Of a DNA stretch of 64,000 nucleotides, positions 45,867 to 55,917 are shown piece after piece; position 1 is the stretch's first letter, and the number at the start of each line of letters is the position of its first letter. Source of the stretch: Nocardioides anomalus. Its GTDB lineage: Bacteria > Actinomycetota > Actinomycetes > Propionibacteriales > Nocardioidaceae. Location: the NCBI RefSeq assembly GCF_011046535.1, contig NZ_CP049257.1:3410001-3474000 (forward strand). Direction: 5' to 3'. The notes below the pieces were generated by a model that saw only the letters and a program-made list of their open reading frames with translations, searched no databases and was not told the DNA's origin. The position numbers were made by a program, and so were the translations under genes.

Positions 45867-47207
45867 TCAGAGTGTGACGTTCTCCAGCATCTCGGTGACC
45901 AGGGCCGCGATCGGGCTCCGCTCGGAGCGGGTGAGCGTGACGTGCGCGAAGAGCGGGTGGCCCTTGAGCTTCTCCACCACCGCGACGACGCCGTCGTGCC
46001 GGCCCACCCGCAGGTTGTCGCGCTGGGCGACGTCGTGGGTGAGCACGACCTTGGAGTTGGCCCCGATCCGCGACAGCACGGTGAGCAGGACGTTGCGCTC
46101 CAGCGACTGGGCCTCGTCGACGATGACGTAGGAATCGTGCAGCGAGCGGCCGCGGATGTGGGTGAGCGGCAGCACCTCGAGCATCCCGCGGGCCAGGATC
46201 TCCTCGATCACCTCGCGCGAGGTGACGGCGCCGAGGGTGTCGAAGACCGCCTGGCCCCAGGGGCCCATCTTCTCGGCCTCGGAGCCGGGCAGGTAGCCGA
46301 GCTCCTGGCCGCCGACCGCGAACAGTGGCCGGAAGACCACGACCTTCTTGTGCTCGTTGCGCTCCAGGGTCGCCTCGAGGCCGGCGCACAGCGCCAGCGC
46401 GGACTTGCCGGTGCCGGCCCGGCCACCCAGGGAGACGATCCCGACCTCAGGGTCGAGGAGCAGCTCGAGGGCGATCCGCTGCTCGGCGGAGCGGCCGTGG
46501 ATGCCGAAGGCGTCCCGGTCGCCGCGCACCAGGTGGACCTGCTTGTCCGCGCCCACGCGGCCCAGCGCCGTACCCCGCTCGGAGAGCAGCACCAGCCCGG
46601 AGTGGCACGGCAGGTCGCGGGCTGCCTCGAGGTCGAGGGTGCCGTCGTCGTACAGCTCGTCGAGGTCGCCGGCCGCCACCTCCAGCTCGGCCATCCCGGA
46701 ATAGCCGGGGTCGGACTCGCTGATGGTCTCGCCGCGGTACTCCTCGGCGTCCAGACCCACCGCCGAGGCCTTGATGCGCAGCGGCAGGTCCTTGCTGACC
46801 AGGGTCACCTGGTAGCCCTCGGCGGCCAGGTTGTGGGCCACCGCGAGGATCCGGGTGTCGTTGTCGCCGAGCCGGAAGCCCGAGGGCAGCGTGTCGGCGT
46901 CGGTGTGGTTGAGCTCGACGCGGATGGTGCCGCCGTGCTCCCCCACCGGCACCGGCTCGTCGAGGCGGCCGTGGGTGATGCGGAGCTCGTCGAGTACGCG
47001 GAGCGCCGTACGGGCGAAGTACCCCAGCTCCGGGTGGTGCCGCTTGCCCTCGAGCTCGGTGATCACGACCACCGGGAGGACGACCTCGTGCTCCTCGAAG
47101 CGCCGCAGCGCCCCGGGGTCGGCCAGCAGGACGCTGGTGTCGAGGACGTAGGTGCGGACACCCGTCGGAGCGGGAGCCTGGCTGGACGAGCTGGCCTTGA
47201 TCGGCAC
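45867..47207 (-). CDS. PhoH family protein with N-terminal PIN domain (PhoH2)
   Basis: GTG 47207 is chosen because GAGGGG lies five bases before it; this gives 446 residues. The N-terminal PIN RNase domain ([53 protein letters not shown]) carries the acidic cluster. The C-terminal PhoH P-loop ATPase has [16 protein letters not shown] (Walker A) and [12 protein letters not shown] (Walker B). PhoH2 proteins are RNA helicase/ribonucleases in mycobacteria. The counterpart there (Rv1095) also sits near fum and the isoprenyl transferase. Confidence 0.94.
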   Translation of the reverse strand: MPIKASSSSQAPAPTGVRTYVLDTSVLLADPGALRRFEEHEVVLPVVVITELEGKRHHPELGYFARTALRVLDELRITHGRLDEPVPVGEHGGTIRVELNHTDADTLPSGFRLGDNDTRILAVAHNLAAEGYQVTLVSKDLPLRIKASAVGLDAEEYRGETISESDPGYSGMAELEVAAGDLDELYDDGTLDLEAARDLPCHSGLVLLSERGTALGRVGADKQVHLVRGDRDAFGIHGRSAEQRIALELLLDPEVGIVSLGGRAGTGKSALALCAGLEATLERNEHKKVVVFRPLFAVGGQELGYLPGSEAEKMGPWGQAVFDTLGAVTSREVIEEILARGMLEVLPLTHIRGRSLHDSYVIVDEAQSLERNVLLTVLSRIGANSKVVLTHDVAQRDNLRVGRHDGVVAVVEKLKGHPLFAHVTLTRSERSPIAALVTEMLENVTL

Positions 47208-47493
47208 GGTCACCCCTCGCTGACCGGCGCGCGCACTCCTCGCCCCGGTCCTGGACTCAGCTGCTGCTGTCGGACCGGGAGGGAGCCCGAAGGCCGGAGT
47301 GCCGGCCCCCACCCACCGCCGGCGCGCGGCCGGTCGTGGTGTGGATCTTCGCTAGCGCCAAGGTTCGGGCCTCCCGATACGGCGGGCTTCCCCACCCGCC
47401 GATGGCCCAGAACGTACGCCGGGCGACGGGTCCGTCCGGTGCGACACGCCCGGCCGCGAGGTGAAGAGCGTGTGACGTCCAGACGTCGGGCGG
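47208..47493. other. Non-coding gap between isoprenyl transferase and PhoH genes
   Basis: This 286-base spacer lies between two minus-strand genes. A GC-rich inverted repeat around 47379-47402 (CGGCGGG ... CCCGCCG) could end the isoprenyl transferase transcript. GCTAGC occurs at 47351-47356 without promoter-like hexamers at ideal spacing. I see no open frame with coding texture. Confidence 0.4.
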
Positions 47494-48264
47494 CTACGCC
47501 CCGTAGCGCCGCTCGCGCAGGGCGTACGCGCGGATGGCGCGCAGGAAGTCCACGCGCCGGAAGTCGGGCCAGTAGGCCTCGCAGAAGTAGAACTCGCTCT
47601 TGGCGCTCTGCCACAGCAGGAAGCCGCCGAGCCGCTGCTCACCGGAGGTGCGGATCACCAGGTCCGGGTCGGGCTGACCCTTGGTGTAGAGGTGCTCGGC
47701 GATGTGCTCGACGTCGATGATCTGGGCCAGCTCCTCCAGCGAGGTGCCGCGGCTGGCGTGCTCGCTGAGCAGGGAGCGGACGGCGTCGGCGATCTCGCGG
47801 CGCCCGCCGTACCCGACGGCGACGTTGACGAGCATCCCGTCCACGTCGCGGGTGGCCTCCTCGGCGGCCTTGAGCTTCTCGGCGGTCGAGGACGGCAGCA
47901 GGTCCAGGGCGCCGACCGGGTGCAGCCGCCAGCGGCGCCGCTCGGCCAGCGACTCCACCGTGGCCTCGATGATGTCCATGAGCGAGGCCAGCTCGTCGGA
48001 GGGCCGGTTGAGGTTGTCGGTGGACAGCAGCCAGAGGGTGACGACCTCGATGCCGACCTCGTCGCACCAGCCGAGGAGCGGCTCGATGTTGTCGGCGCCG
48101 GCCTGGTGGCCGTGGGCGGTGTCGCGGCCCACCGAGCGGGCCCAGCGGCGGTTGCCGTCGAGCATCACGCCGACGTGCTTGGGCAGGCTGTCCGGCATCC
48201 GGCGCAGGACGCGGGCCTCGTAGGCGGGGTAGACGACCCGCCGCAGGCCACGCTTCCAGTCCAC
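47494..48264 (-). CDS. uppS: Isoprenyl transferase (short-type cis-prenyl synthase, UppS family)
   Basis: The protein is about 256 residues from GTG 48264; GTG 48267 is the alternative. Catalytic motif VGVMLDGNRRWARSVGRD contains the Asp of all cis-prenyltransferases. WLLSTDNLNRPSDEL, NVAVGYGGRREI and DLVIRTSGEQRLGGFLLWQS complete the family. The wording is closer to M. tuberculosis Rv1086, which makes Z-farnesyl diphosphate, than to the long decaprenyl synthase. It may therefore make a short primer for polyprenyl phosphate. Hemolysin III is divergent next door, as in mycobacteria. Confidence 0.9.
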   Translation of the reverse strand: MDWKRGLRRVVYPAYEARVLRRMPDSLPKHVGVMLDGNRRWARSVGRDTAHGHQAGADNIEPLLGWCDEVGIEVVTLWLLSTDNLNRPSDELASLMDIIEATVESLAERRRWRLHPVGALDLLPSSTAEKLKAAEEATRDVDGMLVNVAVGYGGRREIADAVRSLLSEHASRGTSLEELAQIIDVEHIAEHLYTKGQPDPDLVIRTSGEQRLGGFLLWQSAKSEFYFCEAYWPDFRRVDFLRAIRAYALRERRYGA

Positions 48265-48370
48265 CACTCTCCGATGGTAACGACGATCGGGCGTGACGTT
48301 CCCCGCACGGGCCGCGCACCTTCGCCGCACCTTCATCCGACCCTCAGGGAAGACCGGTACCTTCACGGAC

Positions 48371-49090
48371 ATGAGCAACCCGGTCTCCGACGCCGTCCGC
48401 GCGGGCATCGAGGAGCTGAGGGACGACCTCCGAGAGCTCAAGCCCAAGCTGCGCGGGTGGCTGCACCTGTCCACCGCACCCCTGACCCTGGCCGGCGGGA
48501 TCGTGCTGATCGCGCTGTCGCCGACCACCACCACCAAGATCGGCTCGGCGGTCTTCACGCTGTCCGCGCTGGTGCTGTTCACCGTCTCGGCGATCTACCA
48601 CACCGGGACCTGGTCACCGCGGGTCTGGGCGTTCCTGCGCCGCTTCGACCACTCCAACATCTTCCTGCTCATCGCCGGCTCCTACACGCCGTTCAGCCTG
48701 CTGCTGCTCCACGGCACGGCCGAGGTCGCCCTGCTGACCACGGTGTGGACCGGCGCCGTGCTCGGCGTGCTGTTCCGGATCTTCTGGACCGACGCCCCGC
48801 GCTGGCTCTACGTCCCCATCTACATCGCGCTCGGCTGGGCCGCGATCTTCTTCATCCCGGCCTTCTTCGAGGGCGCCACGGCGCTCGGCCTCGGCGTGGG
48901 CATCGCGGTCTTCGTGCTGATCCTCACCGGCGGCGCGCTCTACACGCTGGGCGGCGTGGTCTACGGCCTCAAGCGCCCCGACCCCTCACCGCGCTGGTTC
49001 GGCTTCCACGAGGTCTTCCACTCCTTCACCGTCGCCGCCTTCGCCAGCCACTACGTCGGCGTCAGCCTGGCGACGTACGCCCTGCGCTGA
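48371..49090 (+). CDS. Hemolysin III family (PAQR-like) membrane protein
   Basis: ATG 48371 gives 239 residues with seven membrane helices. The family signatures are SAIYHTGTW, RFDHSNIFLLIAGSYTPF and, at the end, FGFHEVFHSFTVAAFASH with the conserved His residues that bind a metal in the membrane. Members are called TrhA or hemolysin III and influence membrane lipid homeostasis. The neighbour order with the isoprenyl transferase mirrors M. tuberculosis Rv1085c-Rv1086. Confidence 0.92.
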   Translation: MSNPVSDAVRAGIEELRDDLRELKPKLRGWLHLSTAPLTLAGGIVLIALSPTTTTKIGSAVFTLSALVLFTVSAIYHTGTWSPRVWAFLRRFDHSNIFLLIAGSYTPFSLLLLHGTAEVALLTTVWTGAVLGVLFRIFWTDAPRWLYVPIYIALGWAAIFFIPAFFEGATALGLGVGIAVFVLILTGGALYTLGGVVYGLKRPDPSPRWFGFHEVFHSFTVAAFASHYVGVSLATYALR

Positions 49091-49100
49091 CCCACACGCC

Positions 49101-50600
49101 CTAGGGCTTGCCGATCGTCGTCCCGCGCCCGTGCAGGACGGTGAGCAGCGAGGCGAGCTGCTGGTCGGCCTGGGCCGTCCGGTTGAACGTCGTGAGCGCG
49201 AGCAGCGGCTTGAACCGCTGCCGGGCGATGGCCTTGGCGAAGGTGAACTCCTTGAGCCCGTCGGCGCCGTGGATGCGGCCGAAGCCGGAGTCGCCGACCC
49301 CGCCGAACGGCAGCGAGGGGACCGCGGCGAAGGTGATGACGCCGTTGACCGCGGTCATGCCGGAGCGGATGCGTGAGGCCAGCTCCATGCCGCGCGCCTT
49401 GGAGAACACGGTCGAGCCGAGGCCGTAGCGGGTGGAGTTGGCGAGCCGGACGGCCTCGTCCATGTCCGCGACCTTGCGGACGGTGACGGTGGGCCCGAAG
49501 GTCTCCTCCTGCACGGCCTCGGACTCCTCCGGGACGTCGACCAGGACCGTCGGCTGCACGAACCGCTCCCCCACGGCGTCGGCGCCGCCGACCAGGGCCC
49601 GGCCGCCGCGGGCCAGGGCGTCGGTGATGTGGCGGCGGATGACGTCGAGCTGCTTGGGCATGGTGATCGGCCCGATGGGGCTGTCGTCGCCGTCGTGGGC
49701 CTCGAGTCGCGAGGCGGCGCGGGTCAGCTCGTCGAGGAACGTGTCGTAGACGCGCTCGTGCACGTAGACCCGCTCCACGCCGGTGCAGGTCTGCCCGGCG
49801 TTGGCGGCCGCACCCCACAGGGCGGCGTCGGCCGCGGCCGCCACGTCGGCGTCCTCGTCGACGAGCAGCGCGTCCTTGCCGCCGGCCTCGATGACCACCG
49901 GGGTGAGGGTGGCGGCGCAGGCGGCCATCACCTTCTTGCCGGTGGCGGTGGAGCCGGTGAACGCGACCTTGTCCACGCCGGCGGCGCACAGGGCCGCGCC
50001 GGTCTCGCCGAAGCCGGTGACGACCGAGAGGACCGGCCGTCCGACCGACTCCAGGAAGGTCCGGGCCAGCCACTCGGCCACGCCGGGGGTGTACTCCGAC
50101 GGCTTGAAGACCACGGCGTTCCCGGCCGCCAGCGCGTAGCCGATCGAGCCCATCGGGGTGAAGACCGGGTAGTTCCACGGGCCGATCACGCCGACGACGC
50201 CGAGCGGCTGGTACTCGAGGTACGCCGCCTGGTTGGCCATCAGCAGCCCGCTGGGGACCTTGCGCCGCTTGAGCACCTTCTCGGCGTGCGAGGCCGCCCA
50301 CGCGAGGTGGTCGATGGCCAGCGCGCACTCGAGCATGGCGTCGCCGTGCGGCTTGCCGGTCTCCTGGTGCATCAGGTCGGCCAGCTGCGCGACCCGGCGG
50401 GTCATCGCGCCCTTCCAGGTCTGCAGGTGCCGCTCGCGCTCGTCGAAGCCCAGCGCGCCCCACCAGGCCGCCTCGGTCCGGGCGCGCTCGACGGTGGCGT
50501 GCACCTCCTCGGCGGTGTGCACCGGGTGGGTGCCGACGACGTCGCCGGTGCGCGGGTCGAGCGACTCGAAGGTGGTGGCCGGGGCCTCGGTGGTGGTCAC
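49101..50600 (-). CDS. Aldehyde dehydrogenase family protein (NAD(P)+)
   Basis: The 499-residue enzyme starts at GTG 50600 behind an AAGGAG site, overlapping the oxidoreductase stop. It has the ALDH marks GVIGPWNYPVFTPMG, FKPSEYTP, FTGSTATGKKVMAAC, the catalytic Glu in VIEAGGKDALLV and the catalytic Cys in ANAGQTCTGVERVYV. NSTRYGLGSTVFS and PFGGVGDSGFGRIHG complete it. Together with the GMC oxidoreductase just upstream it forms an alcohol-to-acid route (alcohol to aldehyde to acid). The substrate is not fixed by sequence. Confidence 0.93.
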   Translation of the reverse strand: MTTTEAPATTFESLDPRTGDVVGTHPVHTAEEVHATVERARTEAAWWGALGFDERERHLQTWKGAMTRRVAQLADLMHQETGKPHGDAMLECALAIDHLAWAASHAEKVLKRRKVPSGLLMANQAAYLEYQPLGVVGVIGPWNYPVFTPMGSIGYALAAGNAVVFKPSEYTPGVAEWLARTFLESVGRPVLSVVTGFGETGAALCAAGVDKVAFTGSTATGKKVMAACAATLTPVVIEAGGKDALLVDEDADVAAAADAALWGAAANAGQTCTGVERVYVHERVYDTFLDELTRAASRLEAHDGDDSPIGPITMPKQLDVIRRHITDALARGGRALVGGADAVGERFVQPTVLVDVPEESEAVQEETFGPTVTVRKVADMDEAVRLANSTRYGLGSTVFSKARGMELASRIRSGMTAVNGVITFAAVPSLPFGGVGDSGFGRIHGADGLKEFTFAKAIARQRFKPLLALTTFNRTAQADQQLASLLTVLHGRGTTIGKP

Positions 50601-52186
50601 GCGCTCTCCTTGATCAGGTCGGCCGCCTTCTCGGCGATCATGATGGTCGGGGCGTTGGTGTTGCCGCGCACGACGGCCGGCATCACCGAGGCGTCCACGA
50701 CACGCAGCCCCGCGACGCCGCGCACCTCGAGCGTCGGCGAGACGACCGCGTCCTCGCCGGAGCCCATCGCACACGTCGAGGTCGGGTGGTAGAGCGTCTG
50801 CGCCCACGTCCGGGCGTGCTCGACCAGGTCCTCGTCGGACGGCGACTCGGGCAGCTGCCACGGCTTCCCGACGTACGCCGCCAGCGCGCCCTGGGTGCAG
50901 ATCTCGAAGGTGCGCCGCAGCCCGGCCAGCATGGCGTCGAGATCGGCCTGGTCGTCGAAGTACGCCGCGTCGATGGCGGGCTGCCACGACGGGTCGGCCG
51001 AGCGCAGCCGCAGGGTGCCGCGCGAGGCGACCGAGACCAGCGTCGGCGCGGCGGTGACCATGGCGTGGTGGGGCTCGTGCAGGCCGTTGTCGTAGAAGCC
51101 GGCCGGAGCCATGTGGATCTGCAGGTCGGGCGCGGCCAGGCCGTCGCGGGAGGCGAAGAACGCGCCGGCCTCGCCGATGTTGGAGGCCAGCGGGCCGGTG
51201 CCCCGCGCCTTCCAGCGCACGAAGTTGCGCAGGTTGTTGAGCTGGGCCAGGTCGGTGACGCCGTGGGTGTGCCAGATCAACGGCACCGCGGGGTGGTCCT
51301 GGAGGTTGGCGCCGACCCCGGCCAGGTCGACGCGGGACTCGACCCCGACGTCGCGCAGGTGCGCGGCCGGGCCGATGCCGGAGAGCATCAGCAGCTGCGG
51401 GCTGTTGACGGCGCCGCCGCAGAGCAGGACCTCGCGGCGCGCGGAGACGGTGTGCGTGCCTGCGCCCTGCCGGAAGGTCACGCCGGTGGCCCGGTCGCCG
51501 TCCAGCACCAGCGCGGTGGCGAAGGCCCCGGTCGCGACGGTGAGGTTGCTCCGTGACCGCGCCGGCTTGAGGTAGCCCTCGTCGGTCGACCAGCGCCGCC
51601 CGCCCTTGCACGTGACCTGGTACTGCCCCGCGCCCTCCTGGCTCACGCCGTTGAAGTCGTCGGTCGGCTTGAGCCCAGCCGAGACCGCGCTGTCCACGAA
51701 GGCCGAGCTCAGCTCGTGGGTGTAGACGCGGTCCTCCACCCACAGCGGCCCGTCCTGGCCGTGCAGTGGCCCGCCCAGCCGGGCGTTGTGCTCGGCCCTG
51801 GTGAAGTAGGGCAGCACGTCCTCGAAGCCCCACCCGGTCGCGCCGTACTGGTCGCGCCAGGTGTCGTAGTCGAGCCGGTTGCCGCGGATGTAGATCATCG
51901 CGTTCATCGACGAGCAGCCGCCCAGGGCCTTCATCCGCGGCCAGTACGCCGCGCGCCCGTGCAGCTGCTTCTGCTCGGTGGTCGTGTAGTTCCAGTCCCA
52001 CCGCGTCTTGAACAGCGACGCGAACGCCGCCGGGATGTGGACCTCGTCGACGTCGCACTCGCCGCCGGCCTCGAGCAGCAGCACCGAGCGGCCCGGGTCC
52101 TCGGAGAGTCGGGCGGCCAGCACCGCCCCGGCGCTGCCCGCCCCGACGATCACGTAGTCGTAGCTGTCGGCCCGCTCACCCGCCAT
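50597..52186 (-). CDS. GMC family FAD oxidoreductase (choline/alcohol dehydrogenase-like)
   Basis: The 529-residue flavoprotein has the FAD loop IVGAGSAGAVLAARLSED, the GMC signature GRAAYWPRMKALGGCSSMNAM and GAVNSPQLLMLSGIGP. The active-site segment LYHPTSTCAMG carries the catalytic His, and the C-terminus has NTNAPTIMIAEKAADLI. It oxidises a primary alcohol to an aldehyde in the cytoplasm or at the membrane. Sequence resembles BetA but the substrate cannot be named. Its end overlaps the aldehyde dehydrogenase start, so both steps are coexpressed. Confidence 0.93.
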   Translation of the reverse strand: MAGERADSYDYVIVGAGSAGAVLAARLSEDPGRSVLLLEAGGECDVDEVHIPAAFASLFKTRWDWNYTTTEQKQLHGRAAYWPRMKALGGCSSMNAMIYIRGNRLDYDTWRDQYGATGWGFEDVLPYFTRAEHNARLGGPLHGQDGPLWVEDRVYTHELSSAFVDSAVSAGLKPTDDFNGVSQEGAGQYQVTCKGGRRWSTDEGYLKPARSRSNLTVATGAFATALVLDGDRATGVTFRQGAGTHTVSARREVLLCGGAVNSPQLLMLSGIGPAAHLRDVGVESRVDLAGVGANLQDHPAVPLIWHTHGVTDLAQLNNLRNFVRWKARGTGPLASNIGEAGAFFASRDGLAAPDLQIHMAPAGFYDNGLHEPHHAMVTAAPTLVSVASRGTLRLRSADPSWQPAIDAAYFDDQADLDAMLAGLRRTFEICTQGALAAYVGKPWQLPESPSDEDLVEHARTWAQTLYHPTSTCAMGSGEDAVVSPTLEVRGVAGLRVVDASVMPAVVRGNTNAPTIMIAEKAADLIKESA

Positions 52187-52265
52187 GGACCGAACCTACT
52201 CCGGGTGTCGAGGGGCCCCGCCGGGTCGGTGGCGGCGCGTGGAACGTGTTCCTAGTCTGGGCTCC

Positions 52266-53387
52266 GTGACCGTCTCCGGGAGCTGTCAGGACGCCTTCGA
52301 GCCGCTGCGCGAGCTGCTCGCCGCCCACCTCGCCGACGGCACCGATCTCGGCGCCTCGGTGGCGGTGGTGCACGACGGCGAGCTGGTCGTCGACCTCTGG
52401 GGCGGCGAGGCCCGACCCGGTGTCCCGTGGGTCGAGGACACCCTGGTCATGGTGTGGTCGGTGAGCAAGACGATGGCCGCGCTGACCACGCTGCTGCTGG
52501 TCGACCGCGGCGACCTCGACCTCGACGCCCCGGTCGCGTCGTACTGGCCGGAGTTCTCCAGCCCCGACGTGCTGGTGCGCCACCTGCTCGCGCACACGTC
52601 CGGGTACGCCGGGTGGAGCGAGCCCCTCGACGTGCCGGCCCTGCTCGACCTCGAGCGGGCGGAGGCGGCGCTGGCCGCGCAGCAGCCGTGGTGGCCGCCG
52701 GGGCAGGGGTCGGGCTACCACATGATCAGCTACGGCCACCTGCTCGACGGGCTGGTGCGTGCGGCGACCGGCGTCCCGCTGGCCGAGCAGTTCCGCACCC
52801 TCCTCGCCGAGCCGCTCGGCGCCGACTTCCACCTCGGCGCGGGCCCGGACGTGCTGGCCCGGGTCGCCGACCTGGTGCCGCCCACGTCGTCCTCGCTGGA
52901 CGTGGCCGCCCTGCCGGAGGGCAACCACCTCATCGCCACCATCACCAACCCGCTGCTGTCCGAGCCCGACTTCAACGGCGCGGCGTTCCGCGGCGCCGGG
53001 CTCGGCGGAGTCGGTGGGCTGGGCAACGCGCGCTCGATCGCGCGGATCCAGTGCGCGGTCTCGCACGGCGGCGCGGTCGACGGCGTCCGGCTGCTGTCCG
53101 AGCACACCCTCGACCGGGTCCTCGAGGTCCAGGCCGACGGGCTCGACCAGGTGCTGGCCGTGCCGCTGACGTGGGGCACCGGCTACGCACTGCCCAGTCC
53201 CGGCGCCGCCCCCGCGGTGCCCGAGGGCCGGGTGTGCTGGTGGACCGGCTGGGGCGGCTCGATCGTGGTCAACGACCTGGACCGGCGCACGACCTTCGCC
53301 TACGCCATGAACCGGATGGAGGACCACATGACCTCCTCGGCGCGGACCGACGCCTACGTCCGCACCGCCTTCGCCTGCTTACCGTGA
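52266..53387 (+). CDS. Serine hydrolase / class C beta-lactamase-like esterase
   Basis: The 373-residue protein from GTG 52266 has the SxxK motif SVSKTMA with nucleophile Ser, DLWGGEARPG and HTSGYAGW, and later the YHMISYGHLL segment occupying the Tyr-x-Asn box. GWGGSIVVNDL lies near the C-terminus. This is the EstB/beta-lactamase-like serine hydrolase family (esterases, D-peptidases, degradative enzymes). No signal peptide, so it is cytoplasmic. Substrate unknown. Its stop overlaps a remnant flavin monooxygenase start. Confidence 0.87.
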   Translation: MTVSGSCQDAFEPLRELLAAHLADGTDLGASVAVVHDGELVVDLWGGEARPGVPWVEDTLVMVWSVSKTMAALTTLLLVDRGDLDLDAPVASYWPEFSSPDVLVRHLLAHTSGYAGWSEPLDVPALLDLERAEAALAAQQPWWPPGQGSGYHMISYGHLLDGLVRAATGVPLAEQFRTLLAEPLGADFHLGAGPDVLARVADLVPPTSSSLDVAALPEGNHLIATITNPLLSEPDFNGAAFRGAGLGGVGGLGNARSIARIQCAVSHGGAVDGVRLLSEHTLDRVLEVQADGLDQVLAVPLTWGTGYALPSPGAAPAVPEGRVCWWTGWGGSIVVNDLDRRTTFAYAMNRMEDHMTSSARTDAYVRTAFACLP

Positions 53388-53855
53388 GCGCACCGGTCAC
53401 CGGCTGCGTCATCGGCGCCGGCTGCTCGGGCAGCACCACGGCCAAGCGGCTCCGGGGCCACGGCGTCGCCTACGACCAGTTCGAGCTCTCCGGGCGACGC
53501 CGGCGGGAGCTGACGTCCGCAGCCACCGACCCCGGCACGACCACGCCGAGGGGCAGGCGCTGGCCGCCTCCCGCGGGCCGATCCGGACCCTCGCCGGGAC
53601 CATGAGCCCTACGGGTTGCCCGAGCCCGACCGCGAGCCGCTCGCGGCGCACCCGTCGGTCTCGGCGGACTTCCTCACCGAGGCCGATTCGTGCGCCATCC
53701 GCATGGTTCCGGAATCGTTTCGTTCCAGAACCGAACCGTTCAGCTCGTGAACGGCTTACGACGCCGCCCCGCGCCACACCCTGCAGATCGACGTCGGCCG
53801 CTACGGCGTGGACCTCGTGGCCGAGCTCGAGGCGGGCCGGGAGCGGGCGATGTCC
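53384..53855 (+). pseudogene. Wreck of a flavin-containing monooxygenase gene
   Basis: Three separate pieces of an FMO-like protein are recognisable. From GTG 53384, APVTGCVIGAGCSGSTTAKR gives the FAD loop and FELS. Around 53598-53684, EPYGLPEPDREPLAAHPSVS matches the middle of bacterial FMOs. At 53755-53850, [20 protein letters not shown] matches their C-terminus. Roughly two thirds of the normal gene is missing and the pieces are not in one frame. Reading-frame loss plus large deletions make this a genuine pseudogene, unlike the single-base breaks elsewhere. The rest of 53388-53800 holds no other gene. Confidence 0.7.
53705..53732. repeat. Inverted repeat inside the FMO remnant
   Basis: GGTTCCGGAA (53705-53714) and TTCCAGAACC (53723-53732) are a near-perfect inverted repeat, one mismatch in ten, around an eight-base loop TCGTTTCG. 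It is markedly AT-richer than its surroundings. It occupies the place where the middle of the FMO gene is deleted, so it may mark a rearrangement junction, a regulatory site or a transcription end signal. Confidence 0.5.
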
Positions 53856-55780
53856 TCGGGCTCGGTGACCGGTCGCTCGCAGACGAACCCGCGGCAGACG
53901 TAGGCCGCGGCCCTCCCCTGCACGGGCGTGCGCCCCTCGAGGAGGGGCACGTCGGACCGCGGGCCGTCGGCGACCAGCACCACGGCGCCGGGGAGGGCGC
54001 GCGCCGCGACCTCGAGCGCGTCGCGGTCCGGGCCGGCCGGTCCGACCACCGCCACCTCGAGCGGGCCGCCGTCGACCAGGGTCTGCGCGGCGGCCAGCGA
54101 CCACCCGGCGAAGCGCGGCGCGCGCTCGGCCAGCGTGGCCACCGTGGCCAGCGCCTCCTCGGCGGCGTCGCGGTAGCGGCCCTCGCCGGTGACCGCGTGC
54201 GCCGTGACCAGCGCGTGGACGATGGACGACAAGCCCGAGGGTGAGGCGTTGTCGCTCGGGTCGCGGGGCCGGGCCACGAGCGCCTCGGCGTCGACCGCGG
54301 TGTCGAAGAAGCCGCCGTCCGGCGCCCGGAACCGCTCCAGCGCGTCGTCCAGCAGGTGCCGCGCGCGCTCCAGCCAGACCGCCTCGCCCGTCGCCTGGAG
54401 CAGCGCGAGGAACCCCGACGCCACGCACCCGTGGTCCTCGAGCACGCCGGCCGGCGTACCGACCACGCCGTCGCGCGAGACCCGCCGCAGGCGCCCGTCG
54501 ACCACGTGCACGCCCCAGAGCAGCTCGCCCGCCTCGACCGCCGGCGCGACCCAGCGCCGGTCGTGGAGGGCCGCGTCGCACAGCCCGGCGATGGCCAGGC
54601 CGTTCCAGGCCGCGACCACCTTGTCGTCGCGCGCCGGCCGGACCCGCGCGGCACGGGCCTCCAGCAGGGCGGCCCGGACCCGCTCGAAGCGCTCGGGGTC
54701 GTCCGGCTCGACCAGCCGCTGGAGGACCGACGAGCCGTGCTCGAAGGTGCCGCCCTCGGTGACCTCGAACGCGCTCGCCGCCCAGGCGCCGTCGTCCGGG
54801 CCGAGCACGTCGGCCAGCTCGGCCGGCGTCCAGACGTAGAACCTGCCCTCCACGCCCTCGCTGTCGGCGTCCAGCGCCGAGGCGAACCCGCCCTCGGCCG
54901 TCCGCAGCTCGCGGACCAGGAACTGCGCGGTCTCCTCGGCGATGCGCGTGCCGAGCGGACCGCCCCACCGCGCGTACAGCCCGAGCAGCTGGGCGTTGTC
55001 GTAGAGCATCTTCTCGAAGTGCGGCACCACCCAGGCGTCGTCGACCGAGTAGCGCGCGAAGCCGCCGGCCAGCTGGTCGTAGATGCCGCCCCGGGCCATC
55101 GCCTCCAGCGTGTGCGGCAGCGCGCGGTCCTCGCCGCGGCGGCGCAGCCACTCCAGGACCATCGACGGCGGGAACTTCGGCGCGCCACCGAACCCACCCC
55201 GCACCGCGTCGTGCTCCGAGACCAGCAGCGCGGCCGCCGCGTCCAGCGTCTCGGCCGTGATCGTCCCGGCGGCCAGCGCCACCCCCCGCCCCAGGTGCTC
55301 GCGCAGCCGCCCCGCCACCTGCTGCACCTCCTCGGGCCGCGTGGTCCACGCGTCGGACAGCGCCTCGAGCACCTGCCGGAAGCTCGGCTGCCCCATCCGC
55401 GGCCGGTCCGGGAAGTAGGTGCCCGCGAAGAACGGGCTGCCCTCGTGGTCCAGCACGCACGTCATCGGCCACCCGCCGTGCCCGGTCATCGACGTGGTCG
55501 CGTCCATGTAGACCGCGTCCACGTCCGGCCGCTCCTCGCGGTCGACCTTGATCGAGACGAAGTGCTCGTTGAGGTACGCCGCCGTCGCCTCGTCCTCGAA
55601 CGACTCGTGCGCCATCACGTGGCACCAGTGGCACGCGGCGTACCCCACGCTCAACAGCACCGGCACCCCCCGCCGCCGAGCCTCAGCGAACGCCTCCGGC
55701 CCCCACTCCCACCAGTCGACCGGGTTGTCGGCGTGCTGGAGGAGGTACGGCGAGGTCGCGTCCCGGAGGCGGTTGGCCAT
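53801..55780 (-). CDS. DUF255/thioredoxin-domain protein (spermatogenesis-associated-protein-20-like, YyaL family)
   Basis: The 659-residue protein begins [20 protein letters not shown], followed by the thioredoxin-like [19 protein letters not shown] with a CxxC pair. The alpha/alpha-toroid glucosidase-like part contains [30 protein letters not shown] and a later [10 protein letters not shown] stretch. The family is widespread from bacteria to man and has unknown activity, possibly N-acylglucosamine epimerase-like. Synteny with M. tuberculosis Rv1084 is recalled. The last residues are Ser/Ala/Arg-rich and overlap the FMO wreck. Confidence 0.88.
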   Translation of the reverse strand: MANRLRDATSPYLLQHADNPVDWWEWGPEAFAEARRRGVPVLLSVGYAACHWCHVMAHESFEDEATAAYLNEHFVSIKVDREERPDVDAVYMDATTSMTGHGGWPMTCVLDHEGSPFFAGTYFPDRPRMGQPSFRQVLEALSDAWTTRPEEVQQVAGRLREHLGRGVALAAGTITAETLDAAAALLVSEHDAVRGGFGGAPKFPPSMVLEWLRRRGEDRALPHTLEAMARGGIYDQLAGGFARYSVDDAWVVPHFEKMLYDNAQLLGLYARWGGPLGTRIAEETAQFLVRELRTAEGGFASALDADSEGVEGRFYVWTPAELADVLGPDDGAWAASAFEVTEGGTFEHGSSVLQRLVEPDDPERFERVRAALLEARAARVRPARDDKVVAAWNGLAIAGLCDAALHDRRWVAPAVEAGELLWGVHVVDGRLRRVSRDGVVGTPAGVLEDHGCVASGFLALLQATGEAVWLERARHLLDDALERFRAPDGGFFDTAVDAEALVARPRDPSDNASPSGLSSIVHALVTAHAVTGEGRYRDAAEEALATVATLAERAPRFAGWSLAAAQTLVDGGPLEVAVVGPAGPDRDALEVAARALPGAVVLVADGPRSDVPLLEGRTPVQGRAAAYVCRGFVCERPVTEPEDIARSRPASSSATRSTP

Positions 55781-55917
55781 GGCCCCAGCGTGTCAGGGGT
55801 GAGGTGAGGGGTGAGTGCGCGGCCGGTGCGGGCACCGGGCCGGCGTGGCCGGTGACCTCGCGTCACCGCAGCATGCGGGACTTCCGTCGCACGCCCACGT
55901 CGGCCGAGCTCTGGAGG

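Noticed and set aside
49101..52058. A fused 985-residue aldehyde dehydrogenase with an oxidoreductase-region extension
   Set aside because: The upstream part is the shadow of the GMC oxidoreductase gene. A ribosome site and GTG at 50600 give a normal-sized dehydrogenase.
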